This document shows positions 30,625-42,300 of a stretch of DNA of 64,000 bases, piece after piece. The stretch is taken from contig NW_027506898.1 of the NCBI RefSeq assembly GCF_052324685.1, positions 514,501-578,500 of the forward strand, written 5' to 3'. Below the pieces are notes generated by a model. It was not told the DNA's origin. It did not search any database and saw nothing but the letters and a program-made list of their open reading frames with translations. Numbering within the stretch: position 1 is the stretch's first letter; each line of letters opens with the position of its first letter. The position numbers were made by a program, and so were the translations under genes. The stretch comes from Brachyhypopomus gauderio (Eukaryota > Chordata > Actinopteri > Gymnotiformes > Hypopomidae).

Positions 30625-32515
30625 TTATTGCCACATTGTGTTTATGCTCACCTTAGTACAGTTCAGTCCATAGATTTTCATGGGTAAATTTTTCTTTGAA
30701 TAGTTTGTTCTTGTACAAATGCTTCCTGCAGTGCAACCACTCTGACACAGTCAAAAACTTGACTTTCCCTCTCAAACATCTGCCATTCATCACCTGTGTC
30801 TTACTTTAATGCCTTTCCTTTGATAATGCCCTCCTAAAGTAGTTACCATATCTCCTATGAAGTATTTAAGTTTATTACATTATATGGTCATTTATTCCTA
30901 ATATGAACTGTTTCACAAGAAACCTCAAATGCAAGACATTAATCACATGAGATTAAGTTTGTCTGTATGAGTTTGTAAATGGCAGCCCGTGCCCTTTTGT
31001 ATTGTGTACATACTATTTCTCATCTAACTGTGATTAAAGTCAGAATATATACGTCTGCTATATTTTGCCACTGCTCAAAAATTCCTGCTCCCTTCTCGCC
31101 ACCACAAAATTTTTTTTTAATAGAACCGCCCCTGGCTATACAGTACAAATACATTTGACTTGACTTGACATGTTCATAACACTTCCAGAATCTAAGCACA
31201 GCCAGTTGTAGATTGTGGCCCTCTGCTGACAGAAGAGGATATTGCTTTTAGCAATCTTTACAAACTAGACTGAAAAGAAATGCATTTTAATCACAGAGAT
31301 GGTTGGCATTGAAAGTGCTGTGGCTCTGTTTATATCAGCAGACTATGTGAAGATTTTAGATGTGAAAATAGACAAGTAAAAATGAACTCATTTGGAAAAA
31401 TGGTTACTTCTGTAATGTTTTAGCTGCAACTGGAATTTTACCAAAACAGTCTTCGAAAAAAGAATGTACTATGCCACTTTTAAAGGTTGGCAAAGAGCAC
31501 AAAAGTATCATATATCATATAAGTTGTTTATAGTCCCACACTGCGGAAAAATGCAAATAGGTCATGGTCTGTAGCAGATATAAATGACTATTCAATGTAA
31601 ATTTCAGGTAGACCCATGACACTATGTTAGGTTTTCGAAAACAGTTCTGGCTTGGTATTCTCCAGTTTTAGTTTAGTGCACTTACATTAGGCTTGCATGA
31701 CATAAGGACAACATGCAATGTGTGATAATGTTCTTCAACACTATGATGATGATATGATAAATGATCAAATATTTCAGTGTGCATATTAGCTTCAGAGCGA
31801 TTCCAAAAAAATGTTATATCATGGAAAAGTTAATTTATTTCTATAATTCCATTCAAAAAAGTTAAACTTTCGAAAGAAGTTTTAAAAGTTAATCTTTCAT
31901 ATATTATAGATTCAGGGCCCACAATTGAAATGATTTCAAGTATTTATTTGTTTATTTTTACTTATTTTGAGCTTCCAGCTTATAAAACCCACAAAAGTAG
32001 TGGCGAGTAGTGTAAAATGGAGACAAATTATGTCGCGATCGATTCTTAATGTTTACTTACTCCCGCGGTAGCCCAACTAAAAAGTAGCCCAAAAAACAAC
32101 ACTGCTGGTTCATCGTTCAAATTCAGGCACAAAGCCAGAAGGCGGGCCAAATTATTTATCGGAGGCGCCCTCTAGATCAGGGATACACGTATGTTGTGTA
32201 TCCCTGATCTAGAGAGAGACAGTAGTGGAACCTATTACAGATGACGTGATATATTTGAGTCGTGACGAATAAAACCATGAGGTTTCGAGTTTCGATATCG
32301 CTACGTGGGCAGATTATAATCCGGGATTCGTCCAAGAAGGCGTATGGAAGTTTTTCTGTGTCAATATTCAAATGAAAATGTTATACGCATTTGCATTTAC
32401 ATGTTCCACTCATACAAGCAATTTTGAGCTCAAAATTCAAATTCAAATGCAATAAATCCATTTACATTTGCAATGTGATAGACATCTATTCATATTGAAT
32501 TTACACATACATTTT
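30625..32515. other. AT-rich non-coding DNA, mostly unrecognised
   Basis: No gene seen. Near 31120-31170 is a short repeat tail (tacatttgacttgacttgac). A perfect 19-bp hairpin is at 32170-32214 and is listed separately. Confidence 0.4.
32170..32214. repeat. Perfect 19-bp inverted repeat with 7-base loop
   Basis: ctctagatcagggatacac, spacer gtatgtt, then the exact complement gtgtatccctgatctagag. It could be the head-to-head ends of small transposon fragments or a hairpin. No RNA gene is recognised. Confidence 0.6.
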
Positions 32516-32870
32516 GTATCCGTGTATCATTCGTTCATTTGATATTCAACTGAAAATCAAAATCGGAAAATAAAAAAAAACTATTAATTATTTTGTTTTT
32601 CGCTTTGAATATAAAAACAAAAAAACAAACCAGGCTTGTATTTTTCAGTTTTTTATTTGATGATCCAAACAAAAATAGCAAAATTAAAATACGGATTCGG
32701 AGCCGAACTTGATTTTGATTTTTTAACTTGACCCATTTGTGTGCCCCGGAAGTTACTGATATGTTTATTCTTCGTGGTCTTCGTTTGTGCGGGAGTGCAC
32801 TGCAGTGTTACTTGTTCTACTCTGATTGTAGCCTAGACATTGGAACATAATCTATATTGTTATAGACAAC

Positions 32871-32970
32871 ATGATCGGACTGGAACCACATACTAGTTTA
32901 ATTAAAGATTTATTTGAAGGTGGTAAGACGCGTGCAGAGATTTCATGCACGTTGCGTCAAATACTGCGAT
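32871..32970 (+). pseudogene. Exon-1-like relic of integrase N-terminus
   Basis: The frame MIGLEPHTSLIKDLFEGG-KTRAEISCTLRQ parallels the start of the integrase exon 1 (MSLEPFSIMILDMAKQ, LSSTEISAQI). It stops after about 33 codons. The inverted right end lacks this segment. Confidence 0.4.
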
Positions 32971-34150
32971 AAAGTTGGTTTCACGTTCGCATATTCAGAA
33001 TTCGTTCTTCAATAGCTTTAAGACAGTTATAGCAAAAGTGCCAAAATATGCAAATTCTGTTTCTAGCAACATAAACAACCACCTACAACTCAAGAATAGG
33101 CGTATTTTACATCGGGAATAGGCGTATTTTAAATTGTAGATAACATGTTATTTAAAATAACTGCTGTCACCTCTGCAACGTCTAAGGCAACGAATTCTGA
33201 ATACGCGAACGTGAAACCAACCAACAGTGGTGTTCCCTTGTGTATCTAGTGGTCCGGTGTTATTTGTCGTGTTTTGTAGTGCTCGTTTACTTTAGTCTCT
33301 GCCGTGTTTTCTGTGCTTTGTATTATTTCAGCATTCATACTTGTATAAACATGTTTTCCTTTCATAATTGCTGTGGTCCTTTATATTCCTTCGTGAGTGT
33401 TTCTGTGAAGTGTGTTCTCGGTATGCCTCGTAAGTCGCGCACTCTCCGTATGCGCGTGGTTCACTTAGAGACTAGCTCCGTTAAAGTAGGTGCCAGCTCT
33501 TTATCGCGATTGTGTCCAACCCTGACTCCCACCATGTTACACAGATATTGATATATTATTTATTTCAGTAATTCCATTCAAAAGGTGAAACTTGTATATT
33601 ATACTCATTCATTGCACGTATACTGATATATTTAAGAAAAGTTGAATATTGTGAAAAGGTTCAATATTGAAGACAATATTAAATAGCTAATGAACTAAAA
33701 CTGGTCTCTCAGTCTAGTTCTGTATGCCACACAGTCATGGGGAAGAACAAGTAGTATATATTAAGTGCATCCTAAACAGCAACCTACAACTCTTACATGG
33801 GTATTTGTACCTTGCACCAATTTGTTGTACTCAGTTGATGTCTTGTTATTTCAATAGCTTTTAAATGGTCCATCAGAAGACCACCTAAGAAGTTGTATTA
33901 AACAAAGTGCAACAACCTACAACTCAGACATGGGTATTTACAGGTGCTGTTCATAAAATTAGAATATTATGAAAAGCTATTGAAATAATTAGATAAAAAC
34001 TCACCACCACTATTAGGTAAGAGGTAGAAATACCCATATCTGAGTTGTAGGTTGCTGGTCATCATGGGTTTAATGTAATACAACTTGTTTGGTGCTGTTC
34101 TGATGCACCGTTTAAAAGCTATTGAAATTAAAAGATAAAAAACTCACCAC

Positions 34151-35102
34151 CAGTGATGCCGGTAGCGTTACTTAGTAACGCGTTACTGTAGTCGGACTAC
34201 TTTTTTCAGTAACGAGTAGTGTAACGCAACTACTATTTAAAAACTAGTAGTCAGATTAAAGTTACTTATCTAAAACATTGTGCGTTACTATTTCTGCATT
34301 TCGGGGGAACGTAGGTTATATGTATTCATTCTTATTTTTTGGCTACACGTTTCTTACGTGGTTACGTCATCTCTGCTTTGCGGCGCCAAAGTCAGATGTA
34401 AACAATATGGAAGGAGAGAGGTTCGCCTTTAGCAGCTGGAAATACAGGCATTATTTTGATATTATTTCGGCTAAGGATGACAACATTAAGGTCCGTTGTA
34501 CACTCTGTGCTGGCGACAGAGTGCTGTGTACCTTCAAAAACAACGTCAAATCGAACGTAAATTGTTACCGGGTGGGATGTAAAATGGACCAAATTCAGTA
34601 TTATATCGCGATCTATCGATTGCCGGTGATTGGCGCCAGAGCGAACTAGTACCTCATTGAATCGTAGGTGTGGATCAGAGGTAAATAAACTAGATTTTTT
34701 TTTTTGCGTGAGATATCGGATGTGAGCGTGTGAAGACGGTCAAATGCGTGTGTCTCACGCTCAATGCGTGAGAGTTGGCAACCCTGTAAGTGGGCGGAGT
34801 TGAACAGAAAGACTGTCTTATTTATTTTTTATTTAAAATACATGTAAGCCTATTTCAAGAAAAAGTTAACAAATGCCAGTGTCATTTTTGATGTTCCGGT
34901 TAAAATACATGTCAATAAAGTGAGTATTGGCAGAACCGGTAGTCATGTTATAGGGGCGGGGGATCAGCCTTTGCTGAAAGTAACTAAAAGTAATCTAACT
35001 TGGTTACTTTTAAAAGCAAGTAGTCAGTAACTTAACTGAGTTACTTTTTAAAGAAGTAGTCAGTAGTCGGATTACTGTTTCAAAGTAACTATGGCAACAC
35101 TG
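34151..35102. mobile_element. hAT element (952 bp) with BED-finger relic
   Basis: Ends cagtgatgccggtagcgtta / aactatggcaacactg. Exact 8-bp TSD ctcaccac (34143-34150, 35103-35110). It is related in terminal sequence to 17534-26007 and 50017-50920. Confidence 0.8.
34407..34649 (+). pseudogene. BED-type zinc-finger start of a hAT transposase
   Basis: The frame starts MEGERFAFSSWKYRHYFDII, then IKVRCTLCAGD and LCTFKNNVKSN. This is the W...F...C-x2-C half of a BED finger, as at the N-terminus of hAT transposases. It stops before the His half and before any catalytic domain, so it is a remnant. Confidence 0.55.
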
Positions 35103-35354
35103 CTCACCACCACTATTAGGTAAGAGGTAGAAATACCCATATCTGACTTATAGGTGGTTGCTTAGGATTGTGCTTAATATATAAGAGCTTGTTTTATGAT
35201 CTTATGATGCACCATTTAAAAGCTATTGACATAATTAGACAAAAACTTACCACTACAAATTGGTGCAAGGTAGAAATACCCTTATAAATGTGCCATATTT
35301 TGTCAATTGTGATTTTTTTTTCACCGCAATTGAAATTTGTCCTCCACTTTTTAC

Positions 35355-35582
35355 CCATCTGTGCAGTTAGAACACACACACAAACACACACTAGTGATCA
35401 CTAGGGGGCTGTGGATCACATGTGCCCAGAGCGGTGGGCAGCCCTAGCCCAGCGCCCGGGGAGACGTTGGGGTTAGGTGCCTTGCTCAAGGGCACCTCAG
35501 TCATGGCCTCAAGCCTGGGAATTGAACCCATGACCCTCCGGTCACAAGACCAGTTCCCTACAATCAGACCATGACTGCCCGT
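35355..35582 (-). mobile_element. tRNA-derived SINE (same family as 6062)
   Basis: The minus strand starts gcagtcatggtctgattgta and carries ggtcatgggttcaattccc as B-box-like segment. It ends in a CA-rich region before tgtgcagatgggt. Nearly collinear with 6062-6284. Confidence 0.7.
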
Positions 35583-36175
35583 TGTATTACACAAAGTGCA
35601 TCCTAAATAACAACTATATAAAAGTTGCAGATTGTTATTTAGGATGCACTTTGTGTAATACAACTTGTTTGGTGCTCTTATGATGGACCATTGAAAAGAT
35701 ATTGAAATTATTGAAGAAAAAAAAAAAAAACAAACAGAGTGCCCAGTGCTCTGGGGCCTTTACTACCACCACTTGCGTCCATGTTAACCGTGTTAATGTA
35801 ATTTGTGGACGGTGCCTTAGACGTTGTAGTGGTCACAATAGTACTTTTTAAATAAAATGTTGTATACAACTTAAATATGTATATTCCTGGCGTAAACAAA
35901 GTTGTAGGTATTTATTTTGTTTGCCAGAAATGAGAATTTGCACATTTGGGCACTTATTATTGAAGAAAGAATTCAGAATATGCAAACGTGAAACCAACTT
36001 TACCGCAGTCAAACGAAGACCATGAAGAACAACTTCCGGGGCACACAAATGGGTCGAGTTAAAAAATCAAAATCAAGTTCGGCTCCGAATCCGATTTTTT
36101 ATTTAGCTAGTTTTGTTTAGATCATCAAATAAAAAACTGAAAAATACAAGCCTGGTTTTTTTTATATTCAAAATA

Positions 36176-37260
36176 TTCATCGCGGTGGCTCCACCCACCT
36201 CGTGCGAACTTCCGCGAACGGCGGAGGCGTTTATACTTGCCGCATCACATTCTGTGCAGTGTTGTCTGAAACGATATGTGTTAGCGTAAAGAAACACCCC
36301 TCAAAAACAGGGGAAGGAACATTTACCTGGCCAAGTTTAATGTTGCTTTTTGTTTCAGATTTGAAAAGTGCTGGAATTTAGGCTAAATACTTGAAAATGC
36401 TTGAAATTGTAACTACTTCGTTTCACAACAAATATCTGTCTGACTGAACAGTTTTCTTGTATTACGTTAACAAATATGAGCCTCTTGTAATTCCAGGACG
36501 AAACATGAGAGAAAGCGAAGACGTTAAGATTGGGCGTTTTGAAAATAAACCACCATTAAATAATGTGATTAAAAGCGAATTATTTCGAGTATATGTATAA
36601 ATATTTAACTTAATTAAGTTTAACGTGCTGGGAAATATTGAAATGGACCTTGAAAGTGACGTACGAGTGCTTTAATTCCACCTTGTAAAGATGTATAAAC
36701 CCTGCAAACATGACTTTGTTCATCGACAGCGCGCGAGGCCCTCGCACACGGGCGGAGTCACCGCGATTATGCGGACCCTCGCGCCACGTCAAGTATAAAC
36801 CAGGCTTAAACCTACCTTTAAATCACTTCTACGGCACTTTCAAGGTCCATTTCAATATTTCCCAGCTGACTCAGGTTCTCTCTAAGCTCGGTTTCTGGAA
36901 CGGAAAACCCTGAGTTTTCGTTAACTCTGAGTTTACTTACCCGGTTTAGTCACTAAATCCGCTTTCTGGAATTACCACCCTGTTCAGTCAGCTATTTGTT
37001 GTGAATCGAAATACAGTCACAATTTCAAGCATTTTCAAGTACTTTAGCCTAAATTCCAGCACATTTCAAACCTGGAACACAATGCAACATTAAAATTCGT
37101 CACGTAAATGTTCTGCCGTTCGCGGAGGTTCATTCGCGAAAGTATAAATTCAGGCTTAATTTGTCGCTGATCACCTACCTACCCTACTGTTTCTCGCACA
37201 GCTCACACACGCGCACATACGTCCACACGGAATTAACACAAACGTAGCGATTTCAAAATA
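36176..37260. repeat. Mosaic of TE fragments
   Basis: Pieces at 36340-36620 (gacgttaagattgggcgttt) and 36980-37110 (ttcagtcagacagct-like; ttccagcac) match parts of the 883-bp hAT and the outer hAT near 24600-24780. No complete element apart from the MITE at 36627-36866. Confidence 0.5.
36627..36866. mobile_element. MITE with ~35-50-bp inverted ends
   Basis: Left gctgggaaatattgaaatgg + accttgaaagt; right is the inverted copy acttt-caaggtccatttcaatattt-cccagc. It is non-coding and its TSD was not resolved. Confidence 0.6.
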
Positions 37261-38618
37261 AAAGCATCACAGTTGTATTGCACGCACGACATAGATATTT
37301 GTTTCATTTATGATTGGCCTCTCGCGGGCCGGACAGGGACGCACAACGGGCCGGATAGTTTGCCCAGGTCTGATGTAAGGCCTTTCTCCTTCATTCACAT
37401 GCATGGTCCGTACTGGATCCCTGGAGGTGGCATTGGAATATTGCAAATGATAATGAGTTGCGGATTGAGAAGATTGAACCTGCATATGACATGTTGAAGC
37501 AACCTTCTCTTTACATGATTTGCCAGTTGCATGTCTTTTAAATAAATAATATCGTAAGCATTGTTAAACATATAAAATTTGATAAAAATGTGTGATATAT
37601 TAAGGGGAGGCGGGTATATCTGAGAGTTCCTGCTAGTATTGCAAAAAAAAAACAAAAAAAAAACAGAATTAACAAAAGTCCTTTGAATTGAAGCAGTGAC
37701 ACCTTTTTAGTTACTGTACTTGTAATGCTACAACCATTATCAGAAATATATAGGCTACATATCTCACTCTAAACACAAAACTGTCTTAGAAATAAGTTAT
37801 AGTATGATCAGCATTATTATTGATTAAAATGTAACAAACAATATAACAGCTTGCAATTTTAGAGGTTTTGAAGATTTTTCCTAGTCAAAGGACACACCCA
37901 AGATTGCATATATTTCAGTTAACTGGTGTCTGCAATGTATAAAACTATAGCTAGTTCTTGGAAAACCACTATGGTTAGATAGTAGATGTATATTATCTAA
38001 TGTCTATCCAATGTTGTTTGCAATTTTGCCCCAGCTTCACATGTAGTTTACATGCATCACAATACCAGCTGCAACCTGTAACCTCAGCTATCATGAAGGA
38101 GAAAGAGTAGACACTAGTTAATAGATGGGGAAGCGTAGACACTAGGCAAACATGGGGTAGATTGTTAGAGCACTGTGGTTTTCCCATTCTAGCATTATGT
38201 GATTTCACAACTTCATTTACCCAATGTATATTAAGATGGTCTGTGTTAATGCACTCAGTTCTGAATGCCACACTCTGGATGTGGGTATAAATTTACATGG
38301 TTGGCACATTGTTTTTGTGATTTATATGATATACATGTTTCAAATCAGCCTGGTTTAATAAAAAAAAAAGCTATTTTTTATCCAGGACCAGTCAAATCCA
38401 GCTGACACTACACTACATATTAAGAATGGGCCCTGAGCATACTGGATGGAGTTTGAACTAAATTATAAAGATACGTTTCCAGTAGGACTAGGCAGACCTG
38501 GCAGACCACTGCATTAGCAATATTAATCCTAATAGATATATTAGATATCTTTGTTTTCAAAGGAAAATTTGTTTTATATACATATTTCTTGATAAATTGT
38601 AATTAGTTGCTGATTATG
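37261..38618. other. Intergenic DNA downstream of the cotransporter, no gene seen
   Basis: AT-rich, with no frame or TE terminus recognised. It should contain the 3' UTR of the minus-strand cotransporter gene just below 38619. No strong AATAAA complement was singled out. Confidence 0.4.
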
Positions 38619-38760
38619 TTACTGGCAGTAGAATGTGAGAACATTTTGCTGGTTTCCTCTTATAAGTAGGACAGGACAGTGTAGTCCACAACTCAGGGTA
38701 TCCAGCCATGCCATGTAGAGAGAACTGGGGCAGTCACTCTGAGGCACAGGTAAAGAGCTG

Positions 38761-38837
<77 letters not shown>

Positions 38838-39233
38838 CACACACACACACAGAAAGCATTATAAGAATGAAGAAATCATTTATGTTAAGTAAATGTGAAT
38901 ATGAGAATAATTTAACACCAAGTCTTCAGTGAACACCTGAAGTACATTAAGGATGTTCAGATATTATTTGAATGTGCATTGTTCAGTTATGACATGAACA
39001 GAATTTTTATTAAACACATGTTAATGATTATCAACTGGTACCAGTACTTACACTAAGACCAGAGCAGCATGTTTGGAATTCCTCCGGATAATCTCATTTA
39101 ATCTCACCTTTTTCTCAGACTGCAATAAAAAAAATCAGTCACAATGTGATCAGCAGAAAAATGATTTACAACTTGATTTACAAAAAATGATCAAAGATAC
39201 AGTTCTTGCACCCCCCCACACGCACATGTGCGC

Positions 39234-39315
<82 letters not shown>

Positions 39316-42300
39316 TGAGTCTAAATGCATCCATTTGTTTGTCTGAGACTTTCCAAGGACATTCTGACCGTGGCTCCCCCGTTGACCCCTCCCCTTGCTG
39401 TCCCTCTGTGAGCCTGAAGGACGTGACACACTCCTCAAATCGCTTCAAGCTGCAGAAAATGAATGTGCGTCTGTTTGAAAAGGATCAGTTTGAAGGCGAC
39501 GACTTGTTGAGTGTGTTTATCATTACAAGTTACTTAAGCGGGCTTGGTCTTTTTTGACCATACTCCAGTGAATACTCTCAACATGGAACTACAAATCAGT
39601 TTGGCACCCTTGATGATCCTCAGAAGAACTTTTACATTTTCCACATAACTCTACCTGCTTATTATCAGAACCAGTTTGGTGGAGTTTTCCCTGCAACATT
39701 TACCATTGGCTAAGGCAAACACTACAAAATATTATCAGTAAGATAATGTATTTAAGTATTTTAACAAGGATAATGATATTATTACCATAGTCTAATGGAG
39801 GCAGTTTAACATAAAAATCAATGTATTAAAAATCAACAGCCAGAGCATTGTCTTTGTGCAAAGATGTATAGCTGACGATCAAAAACATGATATTTGGTAA
39901 TATTTACAAACATTTAGTGATAGTGATATTGGTAAAATATGGGTAATTTTAGGAAAAATCAGACCAACTGTTTTAGGCTGATTGATATTTAGTATTTTCT
40001 TCTAAACGAATGAATAAAACAATTAATGAAATGAATAAAAGGAAACAATATATGTTTATGCTCAGATTTGAACTAAAAGACCTTCATAGTGGCTTGTTGT
40101 GACACCACTAAACCATGATTCATACAACCAAAGTTAATTTACTGCACGTGAGCCTTGAGCTAAATTTAAGAATATTCTTAAGTACGAGGTTACGAAGTAG
40201 CCTACTTAGTGTTACAAATATTTTAGGACATAACAAATTGATTAATCAATGTATTGATAAAACTTAAAAGTACTTATGTCTTGACTGACTTACGTTTTGG
40301 AAAAAGGTGGCCGTTCGGTATCTGTCATCACTATGACATCGTGGACGTCTAAACGAAATCTTCGCAGTAAAGCCACCATCCTAAGGACAGAGATTTACTG
40401 GACATGAAGAACAGAGCAAGCGTGTGTAGAACAGTCAGCAAACAACTTGAATTGAATGGAAAAATACTCTTTGCGCTCATTCTCCATGGTCTTCTGCTCC
40501 CCTATGACAAACACCCGAACTTTACTCTTCCGCCAGCGCTTTCTCCGGGTCAGCAAGTATGGCACCAGCAAAGTCAGGCCTGAAACGGAGTGGAAAGACA
40601 AGTATGAGATGCTTTTACAAAATCACCACATCACTTCGGGAATTGGAATGCAACCGTCAAGCTGTTGCTATGGCTATCATGGCAGGCATGTCCTACCTCC
40701 ATCATCAGAAATCCAGTACACGTCTATGGTCTTCCTCCCTTGTTTGTTTTGAAAAACCGTTCGGATTTCATCATTCTTAATGTCATTTGTGTTTTCGTCA
40801 TCTGGGGTAGAGTAAAAAATAAAAGAACAATAGAGCCATAGAAAACTACGGCTTTCTGATTTTAATACTAATGGTTGAAGCAGACCACTAGATGCCACTA
40901 GCTGAATCTTTTTGATACTAAAATAAACAACTAATATATGAGAGCAGCTAAATATGAAATGGAGAAATTGTTTTTAGTAAAAGGTTTATATTTCATAGCA
41001 TCAGTGAGACTTTCTTTACCTGATTCTCTTCCTGAATTCTGACTGTGGTCTGACTCGATTGCCTCATCAGATTCAAATCCCGCGTTTGCTGTGAGAGAAA
41101 CACACCCGTTACTTTCCAGAGAACTGTTCCTGAACTTATTACACAAAAGTGTCAAACATTGCCAAACAAACGCACACCTTCACATTGTAACTCCTCTGTA
41201 ATATCCAGTCCATCCATCATCCTGAGAATACACACTCCGTAGTTGGAGTCGAAAGCATCGCTGACGAGAGAAAATTATAAAAACAGAGATGGAAGGGGTT
41301 TTAAATGCCCTTTGCTTTTAATTCAGATTATAATACCAGACAATAGTTTGTTAATTGCCACATGAAAGAATGTTAACTAATACCAACTAACTGGCATTAA
41401 CATCCAGTTAATATTTTTAGTTTTGCATCTACTTACTATATAGTGTTCACATAGTCCTCCAAGTCATAGGGTGAGCCCTCCTTCCAGTTAGACTTGAAAC
41501 CTAAGACCAATGTATTAGGCTTCAGTTTTCCCAGACCAGAAGCCTTTGAAAGGAAATAATTTTTTTTTAATTACATCTAAAACTCATTGTTTTGACAAAT
41601 ATTTATATGTGTAATCAGTAGAAAGTAGGAGGTAGATCAGCACAGACTGATAGTCAATGTACATCACATGTACCTGCATAAGATGGCGAGCTCCTTCCCT
41701 CAAGCTGTCTGCTTTAAAAGGTGCATAGAAAGAACGGACCTTCCTACAGTTCAACCATTTTACCAGTTTGTCTGTTTTGCCGTGGGACACAACTGACTGG
41801 CCATCATCCTGGGAGAGATGTAAGAAAGTAAGTACTTCTCCAGGCCAACTTCACGAAAGGTGAATGCAGTGTCCTATTACCATGAGAATGTCTCCACAGA
41901 TCATTAGGCTTATATTTTTTGTGAATGAACCCACAAAGTCCACTAGAGCTGGACGCAAGTTAGGAGGACCAGTCAGAACCAAACACTGGGGCCTGAAAGG
42001 AGCATGATGGTTAATATTAAACAACATGAAAATAACATCATACAAAATAATATTTTTTTCTCAGTTTTACCTGAAATTTTTGACATGGTCTTCAACATTA
42101 GAAAGAGAGACAGAATAGGACAAAGCCATGTTGTAGGTACCGGCCTGGACTGACGAACCCCAATTCACCTCTGCAGTAAACACAAGACTATTATAATGTT
42201 TCACATCATTTTTGGAATCCACTGAATGTTCAGTGGCTGTTAAACTGTAGTAACCAATTAGAGATGAAGTGAGTAGTTTCTCACTTGGCTTCCTATATGT

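Larger units (their letters stand above)
33560..35700. repeat. Degenerate tandem/inverted repeat array (~150-bp units)
   Basis: Segments such as aaaagctattgaaat, aaaactcaccac, taggtaagaggtagaaatac, cctacaactca and tacaacttgtttggtgct recur in both orientations around 33800-34140, 35103-35290 and 35590-35690. Units of about 150 bp are diverged. A hAT (34151-35102) and a SINE interrupt the array. Confidence 0.5.
32516..36175. mobile_element. Decayed relative of the integrase/RING element
   Basis: The left end (tccgtgtatcattcgttcat near 32518) resembles the terminus of the 18042 element (tccgtgtatcttttggtcat). The left segment 32580-32780 recurs inverted at 36000-36175 (cggattcggagccgaacttg; ccccggaagtt). 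A second inverted pair is gttggtttcacgttcgcata (32975) and its complement near 35970. An exon-1-like frame is at 32871. Internal genes are gone. It is filled with repeats, a nested hAT and a SINE, and the right terminus is cut off. Confidence 0.5.

Noticed and set aside
38619-39440. ORFs rich in Cys-Val or Thr-His repeats
   Set aside because: These are translated CA/GT microsatellites next to cotransporter exons.
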